From the NCBI RefSeq assembly GCF_013839525.1, contig NZ_JACDIS010000013.1, positions 1 through 64,000 of the forward strand: a stretch of DNA of 64,000 bases. The letters run 5' to 3'. Position 1 is the first letter of the stretch; each line of letters starts with the position of its first letter. This DNA is from Chthonobacter rhizosphaerae. Its GTDB lineage: Bacteria > Pseudomonadota > Alphaproteobacteria > Rhizobiales > Pleomorphomonadaceae. Positions 26,214 through 34,957 of this stretch are shown here, in pieces. A program made the position numbers and the translations under genes. Below the pieces are notes generated by a model. The model saw nothing but the letters and a program-made list of their open reading frames with translations, was not told the DNA's origin and did not search any database.

Positions 26214-27803
26214 TCAGCGGGCGGCGAGGCGCAGGCCGGCCTCGAACGCCGGGCCGGCTTCGGACCCGGCGACGAACGGGCCCGCGCCGGCGGTCCGGTC
26301 GGCGGGGGACGGGCGCAGGGCCATCGGGCGGCCGAGCAGGTAGCCCTGGAACAGGCGGCAGCCGGCGGCGCGCATGATCGCCAGCTGCTCCTCCGTCTCG
26401 ATGCCCTCGGCCAGCACCTCCACGTTCATGGCCCGGGCGATGGACGTGAGCGCGCTGACGATCGCCATGCTGACCGTGTCGCGCGGCGCGGCCTGCACGT
26501 AGCTGCGGTCGATCTTGATGATGTCGAAGTCGAGCTGGCGCAGGTGGTCCACGCTGGTGTGCCCGGCGCCGAAATCGTCGAGCGCGACGCGGATGCCGGC
26601 CTCGCGCAGGCGGCCGATGTTGGCGCGGGCGACCGAGCCGGCGTCCAGGAGGACGGTCTCGGTGATCTCCACCACCATGCGGGAGCCGGCGATGCCGTGC
26701 GCCCGGAGCCTGGCGAGGACCTTGTCGGCGAAACCCTGGCACTTGAGCTGGGCCGGCGACACGTTGATGCCGACGGCCGGCGAGGTCATGCGGGGCAGGT
26801 CGCGGCAGACGCGGCCGAGCACCCAGGCGCCGAGATCCTCGATCAGGGTGGATTGTTCGGCCAGCGGGACGAAGTCGGACGGCGGGATGAGGCCCCGGAC
26901 CGGATGGTTCCAGCGCACCAGGGCCTCGTGGCCGACCACCCGGCCGTCGGCGTCCATCACCGGCTGGTAGTGCAGGTCCAGCTGGTCGAGGTAGATGGCG
27001 GCCCGCAGTTCGCGGGTGAGGAAGCGGCCGTAGCGGGCGTTCACCAGCATCTCCTCGTCGTAGGCCACCACGCCGCCCCGCCGCTCCTTGCCCCGGTAGA
27101 GCGCCAGGTCCGCATGGGAGACGAGCTCGAACGGCAGCGCCGCGTCCTCCGGGGCGAGCGCGACGCCGATGGTGGCGGACAGGCGGGTCGGCCGACCGGC
27201 GATGCTGACCGGCTGGCCGAGGCGGTCGAGGATGCGCGCGGCGGCGGCGGTCACGTCCGCGCGGCTGCCGTGGTTCGCCATGAGGACGCCGAACTCGTCG
27301 CCGCCGAGACGCCCGATCAGGGCGTCGGGCAGCTCCGCCCGGACGGCGGAGACCAGCTGCAGGATGGCCTCGTCGCCGGCGGCGTGGCCATAGGCGTCGT
27401 TGAGGGCCTTCAGGCGGTCCATGTCGATCTGCAGGTAGGCGTGCCTCGCGACCGAGCCGTGGTGCACGCGGGCGCGCAGGGCCGACAGGAAGTAGGCGCG
27501 GGTGAAAGCGCCCGTCATCTGGTCGCGGTGTGCGGCCTCGAGCGCGGCCTGCCGGGCTTCGTCGGCGAGGAGGATGCTGGAGCGCAGGGACTGGAAGCCG
27601 GCCGCCACGAGGACGAGAAGAAGCCCCGAGCAGGCCATGGCGGCGACGAGGAAGGGCGGTGCCCAGGCGTCGCCGAGCCAGCCCGCCGCGGCCGCATAGC
27701 CGAGCGCGCTCGAAACGAGCGCCGCGAAGGCGAGGCCGGCCGACGCGATGGAGGCGTGCCAGCACCGTTCGAGCACGGTCTTCAGATGTTCGTCGCGATG
27801 CAT
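26214..27803 (-). CDS. Membrane GGDEF-EAL protein (c-di-GMP turnover)
   Basis: A 529-residue protein. Two N-terminal membrane helices (about 20-70) precede a GGDEF domain with an intact GGDEF signature and an EAL domain. The EAL domain keeps EAL, the NVSP asparagine, EITET, the DDFGAG acid pair, KIDRSYV and the FQGYLLG glutamine. Both diguanylate cyclase and phosphodiesterase activities are therefore possible. The product-inhibition RxxD site is not present (ELPD at that place). It would set c-di-GMP for the motile/sessile switch. Start 27803 has GAGG 4 nt upstream; two upstream ATGs are alternatives. Confidence 0.9.
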   Translation of the reverse strand: MHRDEHLKTVLERCWHASIASAGLAFAALVSSALGYAAAAGWLGDAWAPPFLVAAMACSGLLLVLVAAGFQSLRSSILLADEARQAALEAAHRDQMTGAFTRAYFLSALRARVHHGSVARHAYLQIDMDRLKALNDAYGHAAGDEAILQLVSAVRAELPDALIGRLGGDEFGVLMANHGSRADVTAAAARILDRLGQPVSIAGRPTRLSATIGVALAPEDAALPFELVSHADLALYRGKERRGGVVAYDEEMLVNARYGRFLTRELRAAIYLDQLDLHYQPVMDADGRVVGHEALVRWNHPVRGLIPPSDFVPLAEQSTLIEDLGAWVLGRVCRDLPRMTSPAVGINVSPAQLKCQGFADKVLARLRAHGIAGSRMVVEITETVLLDAGSVARANIGRLREAGIRVALDDFGAGHTSVDHLRQLDFDIIKIDRSYVQAAPRDTVSMAIVSALTSIARAMNVEVLAEGIETEEQLAIMRAAGCRLFQGYLLGRPMALRPSPADRTAGAGPFVAGSEAGPAFEAGLRLAAR

Positions 27804-28108
27804 CGGTCCTCGACGCCCGTCGGCCATGCCGGTCATGGCGCGCGTGTCATGCATACGGGCGCTGCGTTAAGGCCGGCTGAAGCCTCCCGTCACAGAGACG
27901 TCACGAAGCCGCGCGCCGCGGCGAAAAATGGTGCGGCGCGGCGAATACTCGCGGCGCGTTGCCGCACGGGCATCGGTCCGTCCGTCCGGGACGGGCGACC
28001 AGACCGGGGGGAGCGGCCCGGGGAGCGGAAGATGGATCGCCGGCTGGACGGGGTGGCCGGACCGGAGCCGGACGGGGCCGCCCGGCGGGCGCCGGTCCGC
28101 GGCGTGCG
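27804..28108. other. Intergenic region upstream of the GGDEF-EAL gene
   Basis: GC-rich, with scattered CGGCGCG inverted motifs near 27910-27960. It lies between two minus-strand genes and must contain the GGDEF-EAL promoter and the end of the ABC operon. No convincing box pair, hairpin or gene was seen. Confidence 0.4.
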
Positions 28109-28864
28109 TCAGGCGGCGTCGAGGGCCCCGTGGATCTCGATCGCGAGCCGACCGCTCGGCGCTTGCGACACCCGCCCGTCCACCCGGTAGACGGTGCGCA
28201 GCATGTGGTCCGTGATGACCTCGCGGGCCGGGCCGCACGCGTGCATACGCCCGTCCGACAGCACGATCACGCCGTCCGCGAGCCGGGACGCGAGGGCGAG
28301 ATCGTGGAGCGCCACGAGCGCGCAGAGGCCCCGCTCCCTGGCGAGCGACCGGATCAGGTCGACGACCTCGATCTGCCGGTGCAGGTCGAGCGCGCTGGTC
28401 GGCTCGTCGAGCAGGACGACTGACGGCTCGCGCACGATCGTCTGGGCGAGCGACACCAGCTGGCGCTGGCCGCCGCTGAGTTCGCCGAGGCCGCGGAAGG
28501 CGAGATCGCGGATCCGCAGCCGGTCGAGCGCGGCGTCCACCGCCACCAGGTCCCGCTCCGCCACCGACCAGCCCGTGCGCTGCTTGCGGGCGAGGAGGAC
28601 CGATTCATAGACCGTCAGCACGGTGTTGGCGGCGGTGTCCTGCGGCATGTAGCAGACCGCGTCCGGGCGCGGGTCCGAGACGCGGACCTCGCCCGGGCCC
28701 TCGAGGAGGCCGGCGATGCGGCGGAACAGGCTGGACTTGCCGGTGGCGTTCGGCCCGATGACCGCCGTCACCGTGCCGCCGGCGATCTCCGGCGTGGTGA
28801 TGCCGGAGAGTACCGGCCGGCGCCCGTAGCGGACGCCGACGTCGACGAGGCGAAGGGTCACCAT
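28109..28864 (-). CDS. ABC importer ATP-binding protein (FecE/BtuD type)
   Basis: A 251-residue ATPase with Walker A GPNATGKSS (37-45), signature LSGGQ (128-132), Walker B VVLLDEPTS (about 148-156) and the switch His in ALHDL. It powers a type II importer for an iron-siderophore, haem, cobalamin or similar metal chelate. Its start overlaps the permease stop by 7 bp, so the genes are translationally coupled. It is the last gene of the binder-permease-ATPase operon. Confidence 0.92.
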   Translation of the reverse strand: MVTLRLVDVGVRYGRRPVLSGITTPEIAGGTVTAVIGPNATGKSSLFRRIAGLLEGPGEVRVSDPRPDAVCYMPQDTAANTVLTVYESVLLARKQRTGWSVAERDLVAVDAALDRLRIRDLAFRGLGELSGGQRQLVSLAQTIVREPSVVLLDEPTSALDLHRQIEVVDLIRSLARERGLCALVALHDLALASRLADGVIVLSDGRMHACGPAREVITDHMLRTVYRVDGRVSQAPSGRLAIEIHGALDAA

Positions 28865-29925
28865 GACCGCCTCCGGCTGGACAGGACGAGGCTGATGAAG
28901 AAGGGCACGCCGATGAGCGCGGTGATGATTCCGATCGGGAAGATGGTGCCGGGCACCAGCATCTTGCTGACCACCGACGAGGCGGACAGGAGGAGCGCGC
29001 CCGCCAGCATGGAGGCCGGAAGGAAGAAGCGCTGGTCCTCGCCGATCAGCATGCGGGCGATGTGGGGGCCGACGAGCCCGATGAAGCCGATGGTGCCCAC
29101 GAAGGCGACCGGGACGGCCGCGAGCAGGCTGACGAGCATCATGGTCTCCAGCCGCAGGCGGCCCACGTTCACGCCGAAGCTCGCCGCCTTGTCGTCGCCG
29201 AGGCGCATGGCGGTGAGCGCCCAGGCGCGCCGGGCGAGCAGCGGCACGGTGGCGACCACGACGGCCGCCGTGATGGCGAGCTTGGGCCAGGTCGCCTTGG
29301 TGAGGCTGCCCATGGTCCAGAACACGACGGCCGCGAGGGCCTGTTCGGAGGCGAAATACTGCAGGAGCGCCAGGAGCGCGTTGAAGGTGAACACGAGGGC
29401 GATGCCGAGGAGCACCACCGTCTCCACCGTCACGCCGCGCGCGCGGCTGAGGAGGTGGATCATCATGGCGGCGGCGGCCGCCATGATGAAGGCGTTGAGC
29501 GGCACCACGTAGTCGAGGCCGAACGGCAGCAGCTTGACGCCGAACACCAGCGCCAGGGCGGCCCCGAAGCTCGCCGCCGCCGAAATGCCGAGGGTGAACG
29601 GGCTCGCCAGCGGGTTGTTCAGGATCGTCTGCATCTGGGCGCCGGCGGCCGACAGGGCGCAGCCGACGAGCACCGCCATGAGGGCGACCGGCAGGCGGAT
29701 GTCCCAGACCACCACGGCGGTCTGGAGGTCGGCCGCCGCCGGCCGGACGAGGGCGTCGACGACCTCGCCGACCGTGTAGCGGGCCGGCCCGAGCGCCAGG
29801 TCGGCCAGGAAGGTGGCGACCAGCCCCGCCGCGAGGAGGCCGATCAGCACCCGGCGGCGGCGGACCAGGGCGCGATAGTCGTCGCGCCCGGCCCGCCTCG
29901 CGCCCGCTGTCGTGACGGTCGCCAT
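28858..29925 (-). CDS. ABC importer permease (FecCD/BtuC family)
   Basis: A 355-residue membrane protein with about ten helices. It carries FecCD family motifs: RLPVALMAVLVGCALSAAGAQMQ near residue 75 and the C-terminal GLVGPHIAR loop that contacts the ATPase. It probably works as a homodimer, because only one permease gene is present. It begins 4 bp after the binder stop. The substrate class is metal chelates. Confidence 0.92.
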   Translation of the reverse strand: MATVTTAGARRAGRDDYRALVRRRRVLIGLLAAGLVATFLADLALGPARYTVGEVVDALVRPAAADLQTAVVVWDIRLPVALMAVLVGCALSAAGAQMQTILNNPLASPFTLGISAAASFGAALALVFGVKLLPFGLDYVVPLNAFIMAAAAAMMIHLLSRARGVTVETVVLLGIALVFTFNALLALLQYFASEQALAAVVFWTMGSLTKATWPKLAITAAVVVATVPLLARRAWALTAMRLGDDKAASFGVNVGRLRLETMMLVSLLAAVPVAFVGTIGFIGLVGPHIARMLIGEDQRFFLPASMLAGALLLSASSVVSKMLVPGTIFPIGIITALIGVPFFISLVLSSRRRSW

Positions 29926-29929
29926 CGGA

Positions 29930-31057
29930 TCACTGGCCCGCCGCGAGCGACGCCCAATAGCCGGGCTTGTAGTCCACCGGCAGGAAGCGGCGATGCAGTT
30001 CGGCGAAGGTGGCGTCCGGGTCGACGTCCTTGAAGAGGTCCGGGTGCAGCCACTTGGCCATCTGCTGCACGGCCACGAACTGGTAGGGGCTGTTGTAGAA
30101 CTGGTGCCAGATGGCGTGCACCTGGCCGTCGCGCACGGCCTTCACGCCGGTGAAGGCCGGACGCTCCATGAGCGCCGCGAGCTTGCGCCTTGCGTCCGCG
30201 GGCTCGGCGCCGGCGCCGACGCCCACCCAGGCGCCGCCCGGCACGTAGAGCTCCCAGTTGGAGCCGGTGACGATCACCTGGTCCGGGTTCGACGCGATGA
30301 TCTGCTCGGGATTGAGCGTCCCGAAGGTGCCCGGGATCAGGTCGGCGGCGATGTTCCGGCCGCCCGCCATCTCGACCATCTTGCCGAAGTTCTCGTTGCC
30401 GAACGACATGCAGCAGTCGTCCGTGTAGCCGCCGGCGCGCTCGATCAGCACCGACGGGCGAGGCGGGTTGGCGGCGGCCAGCCGATCGGCGACCACGGCC
30501 ATCTGCTCGGCGCGGAAGGCGATGAAGTCCTCGGCCCGGTCCTCCTTGCCGAACAGCTTGCCGATCAGCCGCATGCTCGGCTCGGTGTTGACCATCGGCT
30601 TCTCGCGGAAGTCCACGAACACCACCGGGATGCCGACCTTCTCCAGCTTCTCGATGAGCCTGGCGTCGTCCGTGGCGGTCTTCGCTTCCACGTTCATGAT
30701 CAGCACGTCGGGCTTCAGCGTGATCGCCTGCTCCACGTCGAAGGTGCCGTCCTTGGAGCCGCCGAACGTCGGCAGGTCGGCGATCGCCGGGTACTTGGCC
30801 ACATACTGGCCGTAGCCGTCGAGATCGGCCTTCTGGAAGTCGTCGCGCCAGCCGACCACGCGGCGGAACGGGTCCTCGGTGTCGAGGGCGGCGACGAAAT
30901 AGATCTGCCGGCCCTCGCCGAGGATGACCCGGTCCACGGGCGCGTCCACCTGGACCGTCCGGCCGACCACGTCCGTCACGCTGACCATTTCGGCGCCGGC
31001 CGGAAGGCAGGCAGCCGCGCTCACGGCGGCAAAAGCCGCCAATGCCAAGATCCGCAT
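29930..31057 (-). CDS. ABC importer periplasmic binding protein (FecB/BtuF type)
   Basis: A 375-residue class III binding protein with a signal peptide (MRILALAAFAAVSAAA). The cysteine at the end of the signal (AAAC) lacks a canonical lipobox leucine, so lipidation is uncertain. The fold markers are GRTVQVDAPVDRVI at the start and the repeated PDVLI / PDQVIV strands. An unusual adjacent Cys pair (DDCCMSFG, about residues 215-222) is notable. It delivers a metal chelate to the permease. It is divergent from a methyltransferase gene, with a palindrome between them. Confidence 0.88.
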   Translation of the reverse strand: MRILALAAFAAVSAAACLPAGAEMVSVTDVVGRTVQVDAPVDRVILGEGRQIYFVAALDTEDPFRRVVGWRDDFQKADLDGYGQYVAKYPAIADLPTFGGSKDGTFDVEQAITLKPDVLIMNVEAKTATDDARLIEKLEKVGIPVVFVDFREKPMVNTEPSMRLIGKLFGKEDRAEDFIAFRAEQMAVVADRLAAANPPRPSVLIERAGGYTDDCCMSFGNENFGKMVEMAGGRNIAADLIPGTFGTLNPEQIIASNPDQVIVTGSNWELYVPGGAWVGVGAGAEPADARRKLAALMERPAFTGVKAVRDGQVHAIWHQFYNSPYQFVAVQQMAKWLHPDLFKDVDPDATFAELHRRFLPVDYKPGYWASLAAGQ

Positions 31058-31090
31058 CGCGTATTCCCCGATTGTGCTTCGGGGCCTGTC

Positions 31091-31136
31091 TTAGAAAAGT
31101 GGATCTTGACAGTCAACTTTTATATTCTAGAACCGC
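31091..31136. promoter_or_regulatory. Palindromic control region, ABC importer / methyltransferase
   Basis: The 108-bp divergent gap is AT-rich for this genome. It holds TTGACAGTCAA (31106-31116, a 5+1+5 palindrome), flanked by AAAAGT (31095-31100) and ACTTTT (31116-31121), and then TTCTAGAA. The TTAGAA/TTCTAGAA half sites recall the ICE box of the iron regulator Irr, but the spacing does not fit the published consensus. It probably controls both transcripts. Confidence 0.45.
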
Positions 31137-31165
31137 TCCACTTCGGATGGTGGACGAGGGCGGCG

Positions 31166-31957
31166 ATGAACGCGCACGGGGCGGGAGCGAACTACTCGAT
31201 CCGGGACGAGATCCGGGACTACTGGTCGGAGCGCGCCGCCACTTTCGACACCCAGGTCGGCCACGAGATCGCCTCCGAGGCCGAACGCCGGGCCTGGCAC
31301 GCCCTGCTCAGGCGGCACCTCGGCGATGGCGCGGGCCGCCGGGCGCTGGACCTGGCGAGCGGCACCGGCGTCGTCTCCCATCTCCTCCACGACCTCGGGT
31401 TCGACGTGACCGGCCTCGACTGGGCCGAACCGATGCTGGAGAGGGCCCGGGCGAAGGCGCGGGCGCGCGGCACGCCGATCCGGTTCGTGATGGGCGACGC
31501 GGAACGCACCATGGAGCCGGCGGAAAGCTATGACGTGGTGGTGACGCGCCATCTGGTCTGGACCCTGGTGGACCCGGCGGCCGCCTTCCGCGACTGGCAC
31601 CAGGTCCTGAAGCCGGGCGGACGGCTGCTGGTCGTCGACGGCGACTTCGTGTCGCCGACGCTCCTCGGCCGCGCGACGGCCGCCCTGACCGCGCTGGCGG
31701 CGAGGCTCGGCCTCGGCGCTCGGGCGCCGGCGGACCCGCTGCGGGAGCGGCACCGGCGCATCCTGGAACAGGTGTATTTCCGCCACGGCGCCCGCGCCGA
31801 CGCCGTGGCGGCGCTTCTGCGCGAGGCGGGGTTCCGGCAGACGACCGTGGACACGAACCTCGGCGCGATCCATCGGGCGCAGGCGCGCCACCTGCCCCTG
31901 ATGAAGGGCTTCGACCGGGCAACGCAGCACCGGTATGCGGTGGTCGCGGTCAAGTGA
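31166..31957 (+). CDS. Class I SAM-dependent methyltransferase
   Basis: A 263-residue Rossmann methyltransferase. Motif I is ALDLASGTGVVS (about 60-71), motif II LDWAEPMLERA, the acidic post-II loop MGDAER, and motif IV DVVVTRHLVWTL. It belongs to the UbiE/type-11 group and the acceptor is unknown. GAGGG lies 5 nt before the ATG. It is divergent from the metal-chelate ABC operon. Such pairs suggest that it modifies the chelator or a product released from it, but this is inference. Confidence 0.85.
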   Translation: MNAHGAGANYSIRDEIRDYWSERAATFDTQVGHEIASEAERRAWHALLRRHLGDGAGRRALDLASGTGVVSHLLHDLGFDVTGLDWAEPMLERARAKARARGTPIRFVMGDAERTMEPAESYDVVVTRHLVWTLVDPAAAFRDWHQVLKPGGRLLVVDGDFVSPTLLGRATAALTALAARLGLGARAPADPLRERHRRILEQVYFRHGARADAVAALLREAGFRQTTVDTNLGAIHRAQARHLPLMKGFDRATQHRYAVVAVK

Positions 31958-32142
31958 CCCGGCGTTCCGGGCGGGTTGGCCGCGCCCGGCATCGCATCGG
32001 CGGTCTGCGCGCGGGCGGATCCGGTCCACCCGCATGCCGGGCGCGCGGCGGGGTTGCGGCGAGCGGCGCGCGATCGCACGGTCCTGCTTCCGCATCCGCC
32101 GCGGCTCGCCACGCGTTTCGCCCCCCGGAGGGAGCAGTGCGA

Positions 32143-32640
32143 TGGACAAGCGGCGGGATGGACCTGTCGGAGGCCAAACGACTGATGGCGCTCAAGGTAT
32201 GAGGAGGATCGGAAATCGATAGAGAATCGATTTCCCGACGATTGGAATGCCAAGCTGAAGCGCATGCTGGCCGACGCAATGCTGGACAACGTCGCGCTGC
32301 TTCGACATTGAAAGCTTCGACGGCCGCTTGCGGGACGAACTATCCAACGTCGAAGCCGCGGAGTGGCTAGGGTCTGTTCTCTAGCCTGACCCAGGCCAGA
32401 GCCGCGCGCACGCGGTGGCGGCTCGACTACAACACCACAAGGCCGCACCCGAAGCTCGGATGGCAGACGCCGATGGACTTTGCGGCCGCGTTTCACCCGC
32501 GGCGGGATGAGACGCTACGCAACATGACTAGCGCTCTATCTGCCTACGCCGATCAACCCGCCCGAGAGGGCCAAACCAGCCGCCGGAACGAACCCGAGGC
32601 TGGATGGAAATCGGGGGCAACGCCACGCGCCGCAAGGGAT
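32143..32640 (+). pseudogene. Broken IS3-family transposase (OrfA and OrfB fragments)
   Basis: Translation in changing frames gives IS3/IS407-type pieces. GGMDLSEAKRLMALK (about 32146-32196) and NAKLKRMLADAMLDN (about 32242-32290) are from OrfA. ESFDGRLRDELSNV (from 32310) carries the last acidic residue of the DDE triad, and RWRLDYNTTRPHPKLGWQTP (about 32415-32475) is the OrfB end. The two catalytic aspartates and most of OrfB are missing, and there are stop codons and at least two frame changes. A 10-bp inverted repeat (32211-32235) interrupts the OrfA part. The remnant abuts the 3' end of the SDR gene. Confidence 0.8.
32211..32235. repeat. 10-bp perfect inverted repeat inside the IS remnant
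   Basis: GGAAATCGAT (32211-32220) and ATCGATTTCC (32226-32235) flank AGAGA. The structure sits where OrfA should read straight through from ALK to NAKLKRML, so it belongs to an extra segment of roughly 45 bp. Confidence 0.75.
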
Positions 32641-33419
32641 CAGGTGGTAGGCACCGTACCGCCGTCAATCACGAATTCCGTGCCGGTGATCGTGGCGGCG
32701 CGATCGGACGCCAGGAATGCGATTAGGTTGGCGACCTCCTCAGGCTTTGACGGACGGCCAATCGGAATTCCGCCGAGCGAGGCCATGATGATGCGTTTGC
32801 CGCCCTCAACGTCCGTGCCGTTGTCCTTGGCAATCCGCTCGGCCAAGTGCACCGACGCCTCGGTCTCAATCCAACCCGGCGACACGCGGACGACCCGTAC
32901 CCCCTTCGGGGAGACCTCCTTCGATATGCTCTTGCTGTATGTCGAGAGCGCGGCCTTGGCGGCTGCGTAAGCGGTCGTCGCTTCCGGCAGCGGCATCTGG
33001 CGTTGAATGGATGTCACATGGATAACCACGCCGCCGCCTTGCGCCACCATTGCGGGAACGATTTCACGATCGAGCCGGACGGCGGACATGAGATTGAGGT
33101 CGAGTTCCCGCTCCCATTCCGCATCGCCCAACACCGAAAGGCCGCCGGCTGGAGCGGACGATCCGCCGAGCATATGGACCATCACGTCCACCCCGCCCAG
33201 GCGCTCGCGAGCAGCGGTGGCCACCTTGGCGCAGCCCTCCGGCGTCGTCAGATCCGCCGCAACGAACATGGAATCGGGCAAGGCTTCCGGCCGGGACCGT
33301 GCGGTCGTCAGGACCCGCGCCCCGAGGTCGCGGAACAAGGCGACAGTCGCGGCGCCTGCGCCTCGGGTCCCGGACGTGATCAGGGCGCGCTTGTTCTCAA
33401 GCGTCAGGAAGGAGGTCAT
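32640..33419 (-). CDS. Short-chain dehydrogenase/reductase
   Basis: A 259-residue classical SDR. The nucleotide-binding loop is [10 protein letters not shown] (15-24), a variant of TGxxxGxG. The catalytic set is Ser137, Tyr151 and Lys155 (YAAAK), and the end has the usual [10 protein letters not shown]. It is an NAD(P)H-dependent oxidoreductase of unknown substrate. Its ATG overlaps the stop of the NTF2-like gene as ATGA, so the two form an operon, divergent from a LysR gene. Base composition is lower in GC than most of the window, consistent with acquisition. Confidence 0.9.
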   Translation of the reverse strand: MTSFLTLENKRALITSGTRGAGAATVALFRDLGARVLTTARSRPEALPDSMFVAADLTTPEGCAKVATAARERLGGVDVMVHMLGGSSAPAGGLSVLGDAEWERELDLNLMSAVRLDREIVPAMVAQGGGVVIHVTSIQRQMPLPEATTAYAAAKAALSTYSKSISKEVSPKGVRVVRVSPGWIETEASVHLAERIAKDNGTDVEGGKRIIMASLGGIPIGRPSKPEEVANLIAFLASDRAATITGTEFVIDGGTVPTT

Positions 33420-33739
33420 CCACCAATCTCCAGTTCGGCGATACGGTCGCCCCTTGTTCGGAAAACGAAGCCGAGCGTGGCGGGACTACCCGGAAACCGT
33501 CCCGTCACCGCGACTCGGACCGCGACGATGTCGCCAGTCTCGGTCACGCCAACTGGTTCCAGCTGATGCTGGTACTTCGCCTTCGCGTCGTGCCACCACG
33601 CACGGATTGCGCCGCGGCCGACATGCACTCTCCCCTCGTCTCTGACAACGGCGTCAGGCGCGAAACCTTGAATGAGCAGGTTGCCGTCGTTCTTTGCTTC
33701 CGCGTCGAAGTAAGTCTGGATGGATAGCGGCAGGTCCAC
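33416..33739 (-). CDS. SnoaL/NTF2-like small protein
   Basis: A 107-residue NTF2-like fold protein ([33 protein letters not shown]...GRGAIRAWW). A GTG start at 33739 is chosen because AAGGA lies 9 nt upstream and the family starts close to this point. The ATG at 33850 would add 37 residues without similarity and would run across the LysR promoter. Such proteins are isomerases, cyclases or ligand binders. It is coupled to the SDR gene, so they probably act on the same compound. Confidence 0.8.
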   Translation of the reverse strand: MDLPLSIQTYFDAEAKNDGNLLIQGFAPDAVVRDEGRVHVGRGAIRAWWHDAKAKYQHQLEPVGVTETGDIVAVRVAVTGRFPGSPATLGFVFRTRGDRIAELEIGG

Positions 33740-33791
33740 GGGTGATGGTCCTTCTGGATCGGGGCTGTTTTGCTTCTCTCCATTTACCTCT

Positions 33792-33850
33792 GGACAATCG
33801 TCGCGATAAGCCGGACAAATCGGGACGCGTCGTCCCAGGAAAGCGGACAA
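33792..33850. promoter_or_regulatory. Three phased GGACAA repeats in the LysR/SDR gap
   Basis: GGACAA occurs at 33792-33797, 33813-33818 and 33845-33850. The steps are 21 and 32 bp, close to two and three helical turns. A GGGACG-cgt-CGTCCC hairpin (33822-33836) lies between the last two. The gap between the LysR start and the divergent operon is where a LysR operator is expected. Confidence 0.5.
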
Positions 33851-34791
33851 TGTACCAACCCGGGCTCAACGACCTCGACGCGGTCATCGCCATCGCGCGG
33901 AGACGTTCGTTCCGTGCGGCGGCACTCGAACTAGGGATGTCGACAACGTCGCTCAGCAGCGTAGTCGGCAGGCTCGAGGCGAGCCTCGGCGTCCGGCTGT
34001 TCAACAGGACGACCCGGAGCGTTTCACTCACCGATGCGGGCCGCATGTTCGTCGACCTGATCGGCCCGTCTCTTCAGGACATCCGTTCCGCCATGGACGT
34101 TGTCCGATCGCAGCAGGCGACGCCGTCAGGAGTGCTGCGCATCAACGCCTTCTCGGCCGCCGCGCGCGAAATCCTCTCGCCGCTGGTTCTGACGTTTCTT
34201 CGGACATATCCCCTGGTTCACGTCGATCTGGTCACCGAAGGGCGGCTGGTGGACATCGTCGCCGAGGGCTTCGATCTCGGCGTGCGGGCCGCCGACCTCG
34301 TGCCCGCCGACATGATCGCGGTGTCGCTCGGCCGTCCGCAGCGACGGGCCGTCGTCGGTTCGCCCGCCTACATCGACAAACATGGAGCACCGCGTGCTCC
34401 GTCCGATCTCGCATCTCACCCATGCGTTCGCGTTCGCCTGCCGAACGGCGCTCTCTTGCGCTGGCAATTCGAGAAGGATGGCGAGCCGATACAGATGGAC
34501 GTGACCGGCCGGATCACCTTGGACGAGGCCACCCTGGCGCGCACGGCCGTGCTGGAAGGCATCGGGCTCGGCTACTTCATGGAGCCGGACGTCCGGTCCG
34601 ACCTCGAGGACGGCAGCCTCGTCCGCGTGTTGGAGGACTGGACGCCGCCCCGTTCGGACCTCTGCCTCTACTATCCCAGCCGTCGCAACCCGTCCGCGGC
34701 CCTGAAGGCCTTTCTCGTCCTGGCTCGACAGATCGGCGACAAACCTGCGCCACGACCGCCAGGCGCCGCCGAAGCCCGTCAGATCGGCTGA
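33850..34791 (+). CDS. LysR family transcriptional regulator
   Basis: A 313-residue LysR protein. It has an N-terminal winged HTH (about 5-62: [40 protein letters not shown] is the core) and a C-terminal substrate-binding domain starting near residue 92 ([16 protein letters not shown]). It is the CrgA/AaeR-like type that often controls a divergent oxidoreductase. Here that is the NTF2-like/SDR operon, with repeated GGACAA motifs in the shared gap. The 3' end overlaps a LuxR fragment on the other strand by 13 bp. Confidence 0.92.
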   Translation: MYQPGLNDLDAVIAIARRRSFRAAALELGMSTTSLSSVVGRLEASLGVRLFNRTTRSVSLTDAGRMFVDLIGPSLQDIRSAMDVVRSQQATPSGVLRINAFSAAAREILSPLVLTFLRTYPLVHVDLVTEGRLVDIVAEGFDLGVRAADLVPADMIAVSLGRPQRRAVVGSPAYIDKHGAPRAPSDLASHPCVRVRLPNGALLRWQFEKDGEPIQMDVTGRITLDEATLARTAVLEGIGLGYFMEPDVRSDLEDGSLVRVLEDWTPPRSDLCLYYPSRRNPSAALKAFLVLARQIGDKPAPRPPGAAEARQIG

Positions 34792-34957
34792 CCGCTCGCG
34801 AGCGGCGCGACCAGACCGTGCTGCATGCAGAAGCAAACCGATACGATGCCCGAGCCGACGCCAAGCTTCGACTTGATCGCGTAGTGGTCGTTGGCGACGG
34901 TTTTCGGCGAGAGCCGGAATGCGTCTGCGATCTGGGGCGGCGTCAGCCACGCCGGGC
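34779..34957 (-). pseudogene. Truncated LuxR-type HTH (response regulator remnant)
   Basis: The minus strand encodes a LuxR C-terminal DNA-binding domain: LTPPQIADAFRLSPKTVAND, then a recognition-helix-to-end segment with AIKSKLGV, and a stop at 34779-34781. No receiver or start codon precedes it, because the frame runs into the end of the VOC gene. The 5' part has been lost. It overlaps the 3' ends of both neighbours. Confidence 0.7.

Noticed and set aside
30998..31024. Lipoprotein signal in the ABC binding protein
   Set aside because: The residues before the cysteine (AAA) lack the usual Leu at -3, so lipidation is not claimed.
31060..31165. Cobalamin riboswitch upstream of the ABC importer
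   Set aside because: The 108-bp gap is too short and lacks the conserved B12-box pattern.
31958..32142. Left attachment site matching the tRNA-Ser 3' end
   Set aside because: No copy of the last 15-20 tRNA bases was seen by eye, so tRNA-directed integration stays an inference.
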